Shown here piece by piece: positions 23,370-36,054 of a stretch of 64,000 nt of DNA. The notes under the pieces were generated by a model. It was not told where the DNA came from. It saw only the letters and a list, made by a program, of their open reading frames with translations, and did no database searches. The stretch comes from Echinometra lucunter. Lineage: Eukaryota; Echinodermata; Echinoidea; Camarodonta; Echinometridae. How positions within the stretch are numbered: position 1 is the stretch's first letter; the number at the start of each line of letters is the position of its first letter. The stretch covers positions 34,428,818 through 34,492,817 of the forward strand of contig CM057151.1 in assembly GCA_029962745.1 (NCBI GenBank), in the 5' to 3' direction. A program made the position numbers and the translations under genes.

Positions 23370-23620
23370 AGCTGGAGAGAACAAAAATGGAGTTATGTGA
23401 AGTGCGTGAGGAGGCAAGGAAGGACATGGAGGAGCTGGAGAGAAGAGCACAGGTCAACATGACAGCAGCGGTTGAGAGGGAGGTAGAAGCTGTCAAGAAA
23501 CAGGCCACAAAGGACATAGATGCTATCAGGAAGGAGAGCAAGACAATTCAAGAGGAGCTGATGAGACAGGCAAAGAAAGACAGTATAGCCATGGAGAAAT
23601 TGGCCAACAATCAGTTGCAG
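23370..23620 (+). CDS. Coiled-coil protein gene, coiled-coil exon
   Basis: Acceptor ATTTTACTGATACAG|AG and donor TTGCAG|GTAATG. The first two bases complete codon 251 (GAG), then 83 codons give residues 252-334, beginning LERTKMELCEVREEARKDME. The composition is heavy in E, K, R, Q and A with leucine, methionine or alanine at heptad-like spacing and no proline, so a continuous parallel coiled coil is expected. The exon ends in phase 0, matching the next exon. Confidence 0.8.
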
Positions 23621-23708
23621 GTAATGCCCTGTTCAAATAACATGTTAAAAACTCAAACCTTTCCTGTAACTTGTTGACTACTGAATTTTCTCATTGCCAC
23701 AGGCTTAA

Positions 23709-24692
23709 CCTTAAAATCATTGGGCCTTTTGCAGTGTCTCAAACCATTGAAGGGGGATCATTTTGACCCTCCCTCCTTCATATCTCTGCTGCCAATCGCG
23801 CGATCACCGCGAAAATTTGCAAAAAGGTAGAGGGCAAAGTAATCCCCATGACTATTCAGTAAGATTCGTCAAAATTTTCATTTATTTTTATATGAATTGA
23901 TAAATGCTAATTCATGCGTGGAGTCGTGTTTTCACTAAATACCTGATAAAGCTCAGTTTGCTAATTTTTTATATGGAAAGTTGTTGTGTCATCCTCAGCA
24001 ATAGTATTTGCTTTTTTATATTTTTTCCACCAAAGTGTGTGGCGACACTTTTGTGACCATAAAAAGTGGATCGGGGGGGGGGGGGGGGGGGGGGAGGGAT
24101 GCCAAGCAGTAGTGAGTGATTTAGTTCATAAAACTTTATAAAGAACTTGGGTTAAAAAACAAAAACAAAAAAACAGATCTACATGGAAACTGCTACCCAG
24201 AAAATTATGCAAAAAGAAATTCCACGGGGAGTGCCTATGGTAAAAAACAATGCATTTTACTTGGTTTTGTGGTATAATGGTTAATTCTTAATGAACCGGG
24301 GGGAGGGGGGGGGGGTCTGAGGCCCCCCTCAACATTTTCTAAGATTGTGCAGCAACCGCATGGAATTTCAAATTGTCAATTCATGATTTTTTTATTCCCC
24401 TCAAGTCTTACACACATTTTGATACCATTTTCATTGAACTCGGATTTACCTGTCAATTGTTACATAACAATTAGTATGTGCATGTCATGTAAAAGTGCTA
24501 TAATTGCATATATTCATGTACAAGCAGAAATGTGAATACAAGTTTAGGTGTATTTCTTCATGATTGGGAGATAAGAATCAATATCGAATGTTATAAAGAT
24601 CTATAAAACAAGCAAATTTTCGTGTTCATCGGAGGTTGGATGACCAAGATCATAGTCAGTCAGGTGCCCAAAATAACCCATTACAGTAAGGG
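23709..24692. mobile_element. TTAA-flanked (piggyBac-like) element in intron
   Basis: TTAA at 23705-23708 is followed by CCTTAAAATCATTGGGCC; the right side, read in reverse, is TTAA then CCCTTACTGTAATGGGTT. Internal sequence resembles the element at 41814-42569 (G-run, CCCCCTCAACA, AAGTCTTNC, an ATTTTGA stretch). It carries a poly-G run (about 24070-24093) and a second G-rich tract at 24298-24315. The TIRs are diverged, so this is an old copy. Confidence 0.5.
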
Positions 24693-24906
24693 TTAAGGCT
24701 CTGGAACCCCAGACAAGAAGTCCTTGGTTGGGTCCTTACTGCTGAGATTTTTCTTTATCATGATCCAGGTGTACATGTAACTGGGTACCTGGCAGCATTG
24801 GGATAAAAGCAGTATTGATACTGATGTAGCTTTCTTCGGTAAGAAAGTCCCAATTAAGAATAATAGTACAGGCACTGGATCATGCCTTTTATTCTTTTTC
24901 ATTCAG

Positions 24907-25188
24907 ACCCTTCGTAAACAAGCAGACAAAGAGCTGGAATTGGAGCGTGCCAAAGCCAGAAAGAATGAGCAAGCTGCTGTCCAGGCTACAGAAGAGAAGC
25001 TTTTAAGAAAGATGGACTCCATGCAGAGAAAGATGCAAGGGAAAGTGGACGCAGCTGAAAAGGAACGAAAGAAAGCAGTGGAAGATGTGAGGAGAGAGGC
25101 TAAGAGGGAGATAGAAGGTTATCAGAGGACAGCAGAGCAGGCTGTGATGAGGTATAACAAGCTGATTGCCGAGTACAATGTCTTAGAG
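24907..25188 (+). CDS. Coiled-coil protein gene, second coiled-coil exon
   Basis: Acceptor TTTTTCATTCAG|ACC and donor TTAGAG|GTAAGT, both phase 0. The 94 codons encode residues 335-428, starting TLRKQADKELELERAKARKN and ending YNKLIAEYNVLE. The strongly charged helix continues directly from the previous exon, so the coiled coil spans roughly residues 238-428, about 190 residues or 28 nm if fully helical. No catalytic motif is visible, so a scaffolding or dimerisation role is the simplest inference. Confidence 0.8.
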
Positions 25189-25312
25189 GTAAGTTGTACA
25201 CTGGTAGGGTGTAGGTCGTAAGACATATACTCCAGCAATAGTTGCTATGCATTCATTTTCCTTCACAAACCAAATTCACTATTGGAGGCTTTTGGTAACA
25301 CAATGTGGTAGC

Positions 25313-25502
25313 CAGGGAAAAAAATACACGGGGGCTTGGGGCGAATTCGCTCCCGAAACACCAAAAAGAGCCCTGGAAAACTAAAAAAAGAGCCCCTGAA
25401 ATTCTCATAGGGTCCAATGTAAACTGTAATACAATAAAGAAAATTTGGGTGGGTGGGCTTAAAGAGTAGCGCCAGAAAAAAAAAAAATTAATTTTTTCCC
25501 TG
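25313..25502. mobile_element. 190-bp hAT-like MITE in intron, 8-bp target duplication GTGGTAGC
   Basis: It begins CAGGGAAAAAAATAC and ends ATTTTTTCCCTG. GTGGTAGC occurs at 25305-25312 and 25503-25510. Removing the element and one copy restores a continuous host sequence. Confidence 0.8.
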
Positions 25503-26232
25503 GTGGTAGCCTTATTAAAAGTCCATCGATACCTTCACCTTCACCATTAGCGACATATGGAAAAATCTACTCAACAGACTAGTACCATGACATTAATCCC
25601 CCCCCCTCCCCCCCACCTTCCTGTCACATCATTGTGATTCCTAAACTGAGCAACGGACCCTACAGGAAACCATTAACAATAGACTTGGACATTGCGCTGC
25701 AATTTTCATACACTTACACACAGTGGTGCTCCCCACCTGCAAACACGACCCCTTCCGCTAACTGACCAATCAAGAGCCTGGAACCGTGGACACCCAGGAT
25801 GGGACACTGACACCACGCACGTGTATATACCGCTGGTACTGCACTTTTCCTCAAGTTTATATGATAACGGTGAATAGAGTATACAGTTAGAAACAGGTGG
25901 AGACGGACACTTTCCTTTACTGAAAGAATTTACCAATAGTTCTTTTCACAACTGACTACTCCAAACTTTTGTGACTTATTCACAACTTTTTTTATCTCAA
26001 TCACTCTTCCTCCTTTTCTCTTTTCCATTTCACCTCATTACATCACATTTTCAGCATTCAAAGACTGAAAACAAAAGCCTCCAGTGATGAATATTTACTC
26101 ACCACGGAAACCTACAGTGAACATCTTGCTTACCACATTTACTAGCTTTCCTGTGGACAAGACACTGTAGCTGATACAACCCCTGACACTAACCTGAACC
26201 TTATCCTGAAACCTGTGTCCAACCTTATCCAC

Positions 26233-27782
26233 TTTTTGTCTCGCCCACCGGAGGTGAAGGCGAGACTAAGGGATCCAAATGTCGTCCGTCCGTCGTCCGT
26301 CCGTCGTCCGTCCGTCGTCCGTCCGTCGTCCGTCCGTCGTCCGTCCGTCGTCCGTCCGTCGTCCGTCCGTCCGTCACAAACGTTATGAAAGATAACTTGG
26401 CAACCGTGACTCACTTTTCAACCAAACTTGGGTTGTAGATGCACTAAGGGGACCTGCATGTTATGGTCCAGTCAGAGGTCACATGGTAAGGTCAAAGGTC
26501 ATTTCAGGTCAAACGTTAAAGTTTACGTGCAAGACTCTCTTATGACACAAAACTCTGCAACCGTGACTCACTTTTCAACCAAACTTGGGTTGTAGATGCC
26601 CTAAGCGGACCTGCATGTTATGCTCTAGTCGGAGGTCACATGGTAAGGTCAAAGGTCATTTTAGGTCAAACGTTAAAATTTACGTGCAAGACTCTCTTAT
26701 GACACAAAACTCTGCAACTGTGTGACACTGTTCAATCAAACTTGGGTTGTAGATGCACTAAGGGGACCTGCATCTTATTGTCCAGTCAGAGGTCACATGG
26801 TAAGGTCAAAGGTCATTTCAGGTCAAATGTTAAAGTTGACGTGCAAGACTCTCTTATCACACATAACTTTGCAACCGTGACTCACTTTTCAACCAAACTT
26901 GGGTTGTAGATGCACTGAGGGGACCTGCATGTTATGGTCCAGTCAGAGGTCACATGGTAAGGTCAAAGGTCATTTCAGGTCAAACGTTGAAGTTTACGTG
27001 CAAGACTCTCTTATGACTCAAAACTCTGCAACCGTGTGACACTTATCTATCAAACTTGGGTTGTCGATGCACTAAGGGGACCTGCATGTTATGGTCCAGT
27101 CATAGGTCACATGGTAAGGTCAAAGGTCATTTCAGGTCAAACATTAAAGTTTACGTGCAAGACTCTCTTATGACACAAAACTCTGCAACCGTGTGACACT
27201 TATCTATCAAACTTGGGTTGTAGATGCACTAAGGGGACCTGCATGTTATGGTCCAGTCAGAGGTCACATGGTCAGGTCAAAGGTCATTACAGGTCAAACG
27301 TTGAACGGTTAAAGTTTACGTGCAAGACTCTCTTATGACACAAAACTTTGCAACCGTGTCACACTTTTCAGTCAAACTTGGGTTGCAGATCACTAAGGGG
27401 AAGTGCATGTTATCATTCTGTTGGACTTCACATGATAAGGTGAAAGGTCATTGGAGGTCATATGTTACAGATGTTTTCAAATTCTTGAATTTGCTTTTCC
27501 TCTGTCATTTCTTGTATTTCAAACGTTAAAGTTTACCTGCAAGACTCTCTTATGACGCATAACTTGGCACATGTTGCTGCAATAGCAACCAAATTTGGGT
27601 GATAGATGCACTAGGGGTACATTCATGCTATTGTGCTGTCAGGTCACATGGTAAGGTGAAAGGTCATTTTAGGTCAAACTTTACGACCTGCAAGACTTTC
27701 TTGTGACATCAAACTTGGTTAGGGCAAGGGATGTACTTGGGGAAACTTTCGTGTTATTTAGCCACGGGTGGGCGAGACACAA
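26233..27782. mobile_element. 1.55-kb TIR element with minisatellite and 157-bp array, copy B (in intron)
   Basis: Same termini as copy A (TTTTTGTCTCGCCCACC / GGGTGGGCGAGACACAA) and almost the same sequence for about the first 1.2 kb, including unit-specific variants in the same order. The copies diverge near the start of the last units (about 27444 here, about 11510 in copy A). It occupies the intron between 25188 and 28844. Its right end abuts the duplicated block, and the assembly gap partner begins exactly there. Confidence 0.85.
26281..26375. repeat. GTCCGTCGTCC minisatellite, copy B
   Basis: About eight 11-bp units, fewer than the roughly eleven in copy A, in otherwise near-identical flanks. 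Confidence 0.9.
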
Positions 27783-28843
27783 TCTTCCTATTGGCTTGTC
27801 TTTTATATAATTAGAATGAAGCAAATGTTTTCAAGGCAGATGTTGGATCACAGAGAAATACATTGATATATGAAAAGAGTAAAATTGAAGCTTCACCCCT
27901 ATTGATACCTCTCTGGTCTCTGACCCCATTAAGTTCCAGACATGCTATATTACACACATGCAGAGATGTCCAATTCTTCAGCCTTGTCTTGAATCAAACT
28001 TTCAGATATATACAGTTCATATACCAAGGAATTAACCATACAGGCTTGTGCAGATATGACATGACATTTTTAGTGTTCAGATATGGCACTGCAAACCACG
28101 CTACTTATGTTAATGAAGGTGCATTAAGGCATCTTTACCCTGATCATATAGAACAATCTTGGGTAGATATGAACCTGTAAATTGGATAGTAGCACCTGCC
28201 TATTTATGATGATCATTTTTATATAAGTATTTTTTTTTGTTAGGTGTTATTGATCTTGCTCGTTTCTCTGATATTTTGTTACTTGCTCATCTGTACAAAG
28301 ACTGATGGTCTCTTTTGATTCTTCCTTTTTATAATTTTTTTTTTTATTTTATATTGTTCTTAGTTTGTGTAATGAGCATTGTTTCCATCATGTAGCCCTT
28401 CCTTGTAAATAAACACTTAAAATCAACATGTTTAAGAGCACCGAACGACTTTCGTTTGGAATATGTGTTAATTTGTTAGTATTACCACTCTAATTTCCTC
28501 ACCTTTCAGTACTTTTTATGAAGTCTTGGTAAGATGGAATTTTCTACCAAATAATTTTTACCAGAATCTATTTATTCTGGTGAGCGAACTTTCTGTGTAA
28601 ACACGTAAGCAAATTCTTTGCTTATATTTGTCATTACAAGAACTCAAGATTGTTCAGAAGTAATTTTCAGATAGTTGAATTGTCATTCCTTTTAGAATTG
28701 TAAAATTAGGATTTTTAAATCAAAAGTTTAAATGTCATGTCTCCCATGTCAAGATGTTAGATATTAAGTGCATATTTTTTTTCATTTCGATTCGAGCTAG
28801 GTGCTATATTCTTCTTTTTTTCCTCGTCTGTATTGTTTTACAG

Positions 28844-28912
28844 GGACGAATAACAGATGCTGCCAGACTTCTTAGTCCAGTGAACGCAAGGGCATTAAAA
28901 GATGGTACATAA
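28844..28912 (+). CDS. Coiled-coil protein gene, terminal exon (copy 1)
   Basis: Acceptor TCTGTATTGTTTTACAG|GGA, phase 0. It encodes GRITDAARLLSPVNARALKD then GT and the stop TAA (28910-28912), residues 429-450 of the joined protein. The short C-terminal tail after the coiled coil looks helical and then flexible. Candidate polyadenylation signals AATAAA lie at 30472 and 30609, but the 3' end is not defined. The same exon reappears at 44603-44671 because of the assembly duplication. Confidence 0.75.
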   Translation, partial: GRITDAARLLSPVNARALKDGT

Positions 28913-31468
28913 AGCTAAGACTGGAATTTCGAAACAGTCCAGTAATATGTGTCAATATACAAGATTTGAACTTGGACTTCTTTACACATGTACATATGGG
29001 AGATCCCGTGTACGATGCAAAGATGTCACCAGTGACTCTGAGGTAAAGTGATAGAGGCAGAAGGCATTATGTCTGCTAAACTTGAAAGTAGAGCCTACAT
29101 TGTCCTGTCTATGAGCTCTGTGCCATTGAAGTCAGCCTTCTCAACAAAATACCTCCCCCTCCCCAGCCATTTTTAATTCCTTTTTTTTTTTTAATATTTG
29201 CTATCAATCCTCTATGCTATGGCTGGGTAAAGGGGATTTCTTTTTCATGTATGAATTTTGAGCGGCTAATGTAATTTGCGATGATGTTAAATACCACCTA
29301 TTATAAGGAGTACTTGTATAAGTTTTTTACTTATGGAGGTTCTTTTAGAGATATCTAAGATGAAAAAATTCCATCGTGCCCCCTTACTATCATACCATGG
29401 CCTGAATAGTTGTACCTCACAATTTGTACATAATTTAGTTATCCTGTAACCTTGACTTTTGAATTGGTGAAATATTTTTTAACAAGAAAAAAAAAAAGAA
29501 ATAGCCCAATGTTATTCTCAGCCTAAATAGATATCATTTGCACATTATGCCCCGAATTCAAGGAGGTTTATTTTACACTGTGGTCTAAACCATTCTTTTA
29601 ACCTACACCGTGGACTAAAAGCACAAGTAAGCATACAAAGAAGTGCCTTCTCTCCTGCCCCATTGGACAAGAGGACATGTGTAGTATGTAAGTTTAAACC
29701 ATGGTTTAAATGTAAACTTCTTTTGTGAATTCAGGCCAAAGATTCTGAATTTGAATTTAATTCTATTTGAAATTTAGCAAATTTCTGCACATATCACTTT
29801 ATTAATCAGGTATTTTCTATTTTTTTTTTTTGACCATCATAAGATTTTGGTGCTGTCCTAGAAAACATTTATAGAATAGTAATGTGTGACGTAGGAAAAT
29901 TGTACTCAACATCAAAATCAAATACGTTAGGTAGGTTAAATGATTTTATTTATAGGAGAGGAGACATTTAAGTGTTGATGTACAGCAGTCATTCAGATAT
30001 CTCCAATTACAGTGCCATAAGAAATCCAGTAAAAGTAAGAAATTTTGAGAGAAGCATCAAGACCAAAAAGTAGGACATTTCAGCAATATACTGTGTGGCC
30101 ATGTGTAATTTGAAGCCTGTATTTGATATCCTAAAATTCTGTGTCACTCAATTATTTTTGAATTGTACACCATGGTTCCCTTAGGCTTACATGTGCTATT
30201 TTTGCATTTGACTGAGAAGCCCGTCTCTTTCACTCTAATTCTGTATGATGGTATTATCCTCTATCAATAACTGTTGCATTAATGAAAGCATAGATTTCTC
30301 TTTCTTTTTTCCTCTAAAAAAGATGCGAAATATGTTAAAGCTCATGTACAGTTTTGGTAGTGAGTATTGGTAAGAATCTGATAAGATATAGTCTCACATT
30401 GTCCTCCCTGCATGAAAAGATGTGATGCGATATGATTTTCGATGAATTTTAGTGTTAATATATGGGAACACAATAAAACGACTACACTCTGCCCTTTGCT
30501 AGGACTTCTGAATCCTTACTGCTCCATGCTTTATGGTCACAGCACTTAATTATGTTTTTTGTGTAAACAGAAACTTTCATTGGTTTCACACGTTTGCCGG
30601 CACTGTGTAATAAACTCTGACTCTGACGTTTAGAGTTTTACGTTGCTGACCCAAGATCAAAAATATTTTTTGCCCTTTATTTGTCAACTTGAGGAGGAAA
30701 AAACTTCACAGCATCTTAGTTTTGTTAGTACATGAATCTTGGTACTTAACAGCTTAAAGCAAAGAAATTTGACAAATATACTAGTGTAGATTTTGAGAGC
30801 CTACCAAAACTGCACATGAATTTTAAGAATTTTTTTTTTTTGTTCCACTCTCAGTACTAATTGCTTTAGGACCAATTTTAGCTACCAAGTCCTTTCAGTT
30901 AGCTAGTGTCGCAGACTCCAATGTTGTTTCAGTGTATAGTGTACTAACCTGCTGAATACATTGCTTTGGGTGACTGGGGCTAGAGTCTATCTTGGAAAAT
31001 GTGTGTTGTACCAAAATGAAATTGTGCTCAACAAGATAAATACATTTAGTGAAATATTTGCATCTTCTATTTGTTGTTGTTTTTTTTTTAAAGATGTAAA
31101 GTTATCCAGATATATATTTTTTTCTTAAACATTGCATGTATAATTATAAACTCAGGTATGCCTTGTTGATCAAGACTGCCATACTTAGTAATCTCCCCCC
31201 CCCCCCCCCAAAGATAATAAATAAATAGATAAATGAATAAATAAATAAATATATAAATAAATAAATAAATAAAAAATGAATAAATAAAAAAAAATAATAA
31301 AACAAGGAAAAAAATGAGCAGTGCATCCCAGGAAATCTTGGTGGTGAAATTCCCTTTTTAGGGAAAAAATAGTTTAACCCTTAAAACATAGACTGGAGTT
31401 CTGGTCATGCTATCATTATGTGAAAGAAACTGATCCAAAGCAACCAGAAGAGTTAGATGGGGTCATCC
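28913..31468. other. Intergenic / 3' UTR region (copy 1)
   Basis: No gene recognised. Includes a C-run (about 31196-31210) and an interrupted (TAAA)n tract at about 31215-31290. The counterpart is 44672-47219. Confidence 0.5.
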
Positions 31469-32363
31469 CTATAGCTAGAAGGTCCGATAGACCAACACCC
31501 AGTAGATAAAAGGTTCGATAGACCGAATATATGGGAGGGTCCAATAGATAGAAGGTTCTATAGACCAAATCGCAGGAGGGTTCAATAGTCCGAAGGTTCT
31601 ATAGATCGAATGACCAACGGGTCCAATAGTCAGAAGGTCCGATCGGTAGAAGGTTCGATACACCGAATCGGCAAGAGGGTTCGATAGTCTGAAGGTTCTA
31701 GGGGTCAGATAGTTAGAAGGTCCGATAGACCGACATTAACGTAAAATACCGCATTTTTCATGTTCTTTTTAAAAATGAAATGGTAAATGGATGTAAACCT
31801 CTGAAATGAATGAGGGTCCGTTGGGTCCTGAAATCATTGTCCACTCCTCTGTGCATACATGGCTGTGTTTAAACTGATCTTCCCAAAACTTCTCAATATA
31901 TTATGAACACAGAGACCTCTGTGACCTTTGACCCTGTGACCCCAAAATCTAATCAGATCAGTCATTTCCATAGATGAGGCAAGTTTGAAGTTGATCCGTT
32001 GAATATACTTCTCAAGTTATCGCGAAATACGGGACGGACGGTACAGACTGATGATCCGAAAATATAACGCCTCCACTTATTTTACTCACTTTTTTTACCC
32101 ACTTATTATTTACCCACTTATCATATTACCCGCTTATTTTACTTATTTATGTAATTGTCGGTCTATCGGATCTTCTATTGGACCCCTTTGGACATTCGGT
32201 CTATCGGACCTTCTGACTATCGGACCCCGTTGGACATTCGATCTATAGAACCTTCGGACTATTGAACCCTCCTGCGATTTGGTCTATAGAACCTTCTGTC
32301 TATTGAACCCTCCTGTATATTCGGTCTATCGGACCCGCTAACTATCGTACCTTCTAGCTATAG
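31469..32363. mobile_element. Inverted-repeat element built of GGTCCGATAGACC-like units (copy 1)
   Basis: The left arm starts CTATAGCTAGAAGGTCCGAT and the right arm ends CCTTCTAGCTATAG. Each arm is about 220-270 bp of diverged 30-40-bp units around GGTYCRATAGACCGAA, and the unit core is itself nearly palindromic. Between the arms lie a non-repetitive segment and one reversed unit of the GCCTCCG array family (about 31905-32080). No coding frame. Copy 2 is at 47220-48112. Confidence 0.8.
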
Positions 32364-33124
32364 AGCTGTAACCGAGTTAGATTAGTTGTACATGTATATA
32401 AACACAGGTGTCTAGTGTGAGATTTGGAGATTGTGCAAAGAACCATACACAAATCAGGCAAGAATGTTGCCCCCAAACTTTTCAGCTTTTTCTTGTCATA
32501 TTTCCAGTACGAGGCCATTCGAAGAGCAATCCTTTCTAGGGGACATTTTTACTGTGATGTTCTTCCTAACTGACATGAAAAGAATGAGAAAGCTCACAAT
32601 TTTTTCTTTCTTCAGCTTTCCCAAAACTCAAGCTTCTCTTTAAAAGCTGGTGTGGTTGTCTCTCAACCAGGAGGTATTTATATTACCGAGTCTCTGTGCA
32701 TCTGCGATACAAACCATTTTAGATACACTTTGGCTTATCTTGCTCAGTATAATAAACTTCTCGATATGAGTGGTATTGAATTGTGGAGGGTGTGAATATT
32801 GAATGTTGCATCCAAAACTATGTGGAAGAAGCATCATGCAAAAGAAATAACTCATGGTTACTCCATATGTGTTCAGATTATAGTTGAAACTTTGCAGTTG
32901 TTGCATGCAGAGGCATGCAAAAGAATAAATGATAAAAAATATTGAAGAGTTGATCTAAATGTTTGAAAACAAGAAGTCTTTCTCTCAGTACATTAATGAA
33001 TGTAAACTGTTCTTATATGTATAATTTCTGTATTTTCATGATTGAAAATTACAAAGCATGAAAAGATTGTAGCTTTGTTTGGTCCCCTGAATTTTATACA
33101 TGTACATAGACCCACAGAACGTGA

Positions 33125-33575
33125 TGCCAGAGGCATTTTGATGTAGGGTTGTCAGGTCCGTCCGTCCGTCCCGCTTTCTCTTTAACACTATATCTCAAGA
33201 ATTGCTTGAGGTATGAACTTCAAACTGGATGCTAGTATGTATTACCATAGGAAGACGAGATGCTGATATATGCAGGTCAAAGGGCACAAAGGTTTGATTT
33301 ATGAAAATTCAGGTGTTAGCCTTGTTAACACAGTATCCCCAAAACCATTCAGTAACTTGTTCACCATAGGAAGATGATCTGATATGAATGGGGGTATGGA
33401 GGTCAGATAGAGGTCAGTTTTTGAAATTTTAGGTTTTGGCCTTAAGGCAGTATCCTACAAACCATTTGAAGTATGAATTCAAACTTGGTATTAGTAATTA
33501 TCACCACAAGATGATCTGATTAGATTTTGAGGGTAACAAATGTAAGTCAAAGGTCATAGAGGTATTTGTCTAAAA
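33125..33575. repeat. Diverged tandem array with GTCCGTCCGTCC leader (copy 1)
   Basis: GCCAGAGGCATTTTGATGTA and (GTCC)n are followed by three to four loose units containing ACAGTATCCCCAAAACCATT, ACCATAGGAAGATGATCTGA and AGGTCAAAGG-like words. It resembles the 2434 array in layout. Copy 2 spans about 48870-49315. Confidence 0.55.
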
Positions 33576-33652
33576 TTTCAGGTTATATTTCAGCCAATTC
33601 CTGCCAATTTTCTATGTATGAACTCTTCACCGTGGTATCAATTGCCCTTTTC

Positions 33653-34560
33653 TACAAAAGCCAATTGCTGCCACTGTAAAAAAAAAAGTAGTAACTGTTT
33701 TTTGGGGAAAAAAAATCCTTAACTGTTATTAGGAAAAAATACAACTGTTTTAAGGGGAAAAACTGTTTCTAGGGGGGGAAAAAACTGGGGAAAAAAACTT
33801 CACCTGTTTTTCAGAATAAAAAAATAAAAATGATGCGGCATATTGCTCCTGCGATAATTGCTCCTGTCTGAAAAAAACTGAATATCTCTGAAGACATGGG
33901 GTTAGGGTTAGTGTTTTGATAGGGGGTTGTGGTTCAAAATGATGTGAGGATAAGGTTTGGGGTTAGGTTTTATGTTTTTACTTAACGTGCATATTTTCCA
34001 TGGAGCAATTTTCATCGGAGCAAATGTCATGAGACCGAGAAGAAATTGCAGTCTGGAATGAGAATATTGCTTTAATAATTGATTATGGTAATAATAAATA
34101 ACAATAATGATGACTTCTTTGATAAAAATGTATTTAATGCATATTTTATTTATATTTTAATGCTTTATTTTTACATCTTTTTCCCTGAAATCATATATTT
34201 TGCGACGCTTTTCAAATTGGCTGTCCGGCTGGAATCCGGCCAAGTTGCATCCAGTGGCCATGCTTGTAACGATGATGAAACTGCATATTGAAGTTAGTGC
34301 AGTGCCAGTGCGCGCATGATGCCAGGATAATTTTTTTTTTCCTGAAAAAGTGTTACTATAAATAGAAGTTTTTTTTTCATTCTGAAAAACAATGTGTTAC
34401 TATAAATGGAATACCGGTAGCTTTTTTTTCCCTAAAAACAGGGTTTTTTTCTTTTCTTTTCCTTAAAAACAGGGGGGGTTTTCCCCTAAAAATAGGGATA
34501 TTTTTCTCAATAAAAAGTTGGGTTTTTTTCCTTTTACAGTGGCAGCAATGGGCTTTTGTA
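33653..34560. mobile_element. 0.9-kb TIR element (TACAAAAGCC...CACTGTAAAA) (copy 1)
   Basis: TACAAAAGCCAATTGCTGCC at the left is mirrored by GGCAGCAATGGGCTTTTGTA at the right, extended by CACTGTAAAA / TTTTACAGTG. Subterminal regions are runs of AAAACAGGG / CCCTAAAAACAG-type words. Nested inside (about 33845-34035) is a second inverted pair around GCTCCTGCGATAATTGCTCC / GGAGCAATTTTCATCGGAGC. Copy 2 is at 49400-50297. Confidence 0.75.
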
Positions 34561-36054
34561 CTTTTCAAATGAATCATCATAAAACTGTGCTTTGTGCTGT
34601 TGTATTTCTTGCATTTGTATTTTATTCACCTTTATTGATGGACTTTACTTGTCTTCGTCAAATGTTGATTACATTTTGTTGTATGTGGACATGTACAAGA
34701 CCAGTTGTGCTTTATCAGTTGTACTATATTACCATTAATCAATTGTACCATATGTACCATTTACATGTAGCCTACCTGCCATTGTAATACTTGAGTTGGC
34801 TGAGTATTATATTTCAGCTGAAAACTAAGTAAAATGCTTAAAATTCTGATTTAGATATTTATTTGATATACCAGTCCACTGAGCCCAGGTATTTTGGTCC
34901 AGGATTGATTTTAACAATTCAGTTGATTTGATGAAATAACAATGAAGCGATTGTCGCCATGGATATGTCGTATGATCATTTATTGATTTGTAGGTTCAGT
35001 ATGTGGAGTCAGAAAAATAAAAACAAACAAGAAGGACATGTAGAAGTCAGTTTTGAAAATGTTTATTTTATGTAAATATGTTTCGCATCTCACACTGTTA
35101 TATTGTTCTTTTTTAATGAAATAAAATCAGGTACATTGATTGTACAAACCTGACAATAATGCTTGCCACTGCTTTACATTATGGTAAGACATAATAGAAG
35201 GCTTTATATATTTTCTAGATTAGATACAATCATTATATGTAACAACATGTACAGATCCATCACCTTCACACATAAATTGGCATTTTACCTATCTAGAATA
35301 AATTTACAGTGATTCAGTGCACTAATGATAGCATATTGGTAACAATGAAAAAAAAAAGTACAATGGGCCACCTATCTGGCAAAACTATTTTGGAGTGCAA
35401 GAGACATACAACCATGACTTTGTATTCCTGAATATTACAGAATTCCAACCTATCACATAAGCATTATAAACTCAAGTGGGTCGAGCCTATGGGTCAAGCC
35501 TAGCTCAGGACATTGGTATCGAGTCGAAATGTGAACCTTGTACCACTTCCCCATTGTCCAGTGACCTACCCACTCTATCTGCACACACATGTACCGGTAA
35601 TCATACACACATTTCTATGTGTAATTTCTAATGTGAGGAAAAAAACCTCGGCAGAGACAGACGAGAATACACCAGACAGTGGCCTGTAATTTCTCATTTC
35701 CAAATGCTTTTAACCACAAAGGACCTATACCCATCAGTGTGCATGTTATGTTTGTGTGGCGCGTGCGCGCGTGTGTGAGTTTGGGGGTGGGTGCATGTGT
35801 GCGTATTTTTGTGTTTTAACCCTTGTATATACGTTTTTTATTCATTGTACCATACAGTTAGTTTATGTGTTATTGTGTATTATATAGGGCCCTGCTCACA
35901 AGCTTAGGTTTTAAAGGGGTCCCTTAAACCATTCATTTTATGATGTAATCAAGTTATCAGCTATTACAAGTTATGTGTTATTACCAGTTTCTTTTTATGT
36001 AAAGATTATATCATGTTATGTTGGTTTTAAATAAATATTCACTAAAATATTCAT
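34561..36054. other. Intergenic, no gene recognised (copy 1)
   Basis: Contains an alternating purine-pyrimidine patch (GTGTGGCGCGTGCGCGCGTG at about 35754). No supported exon. Confidence 0.5.

Noticed and set aside
24262..24300. tRNA-like GTGGTATAATGGTTAATTC
   Set aside because: No matching acceptor stem or B box; the stretch belongs to a TTAA-type element.
27863..28180. 105-codon + strand frame
   Set aside because: It lies in the last intron of the coiled-coil gene, has no domain, and is broken by an indel in the second assembly copy.
33898..33915. Telomere-like GGGTTAGGGTTAG
   Set aside because: Only two units, inside a MITE-like inverted repeat.
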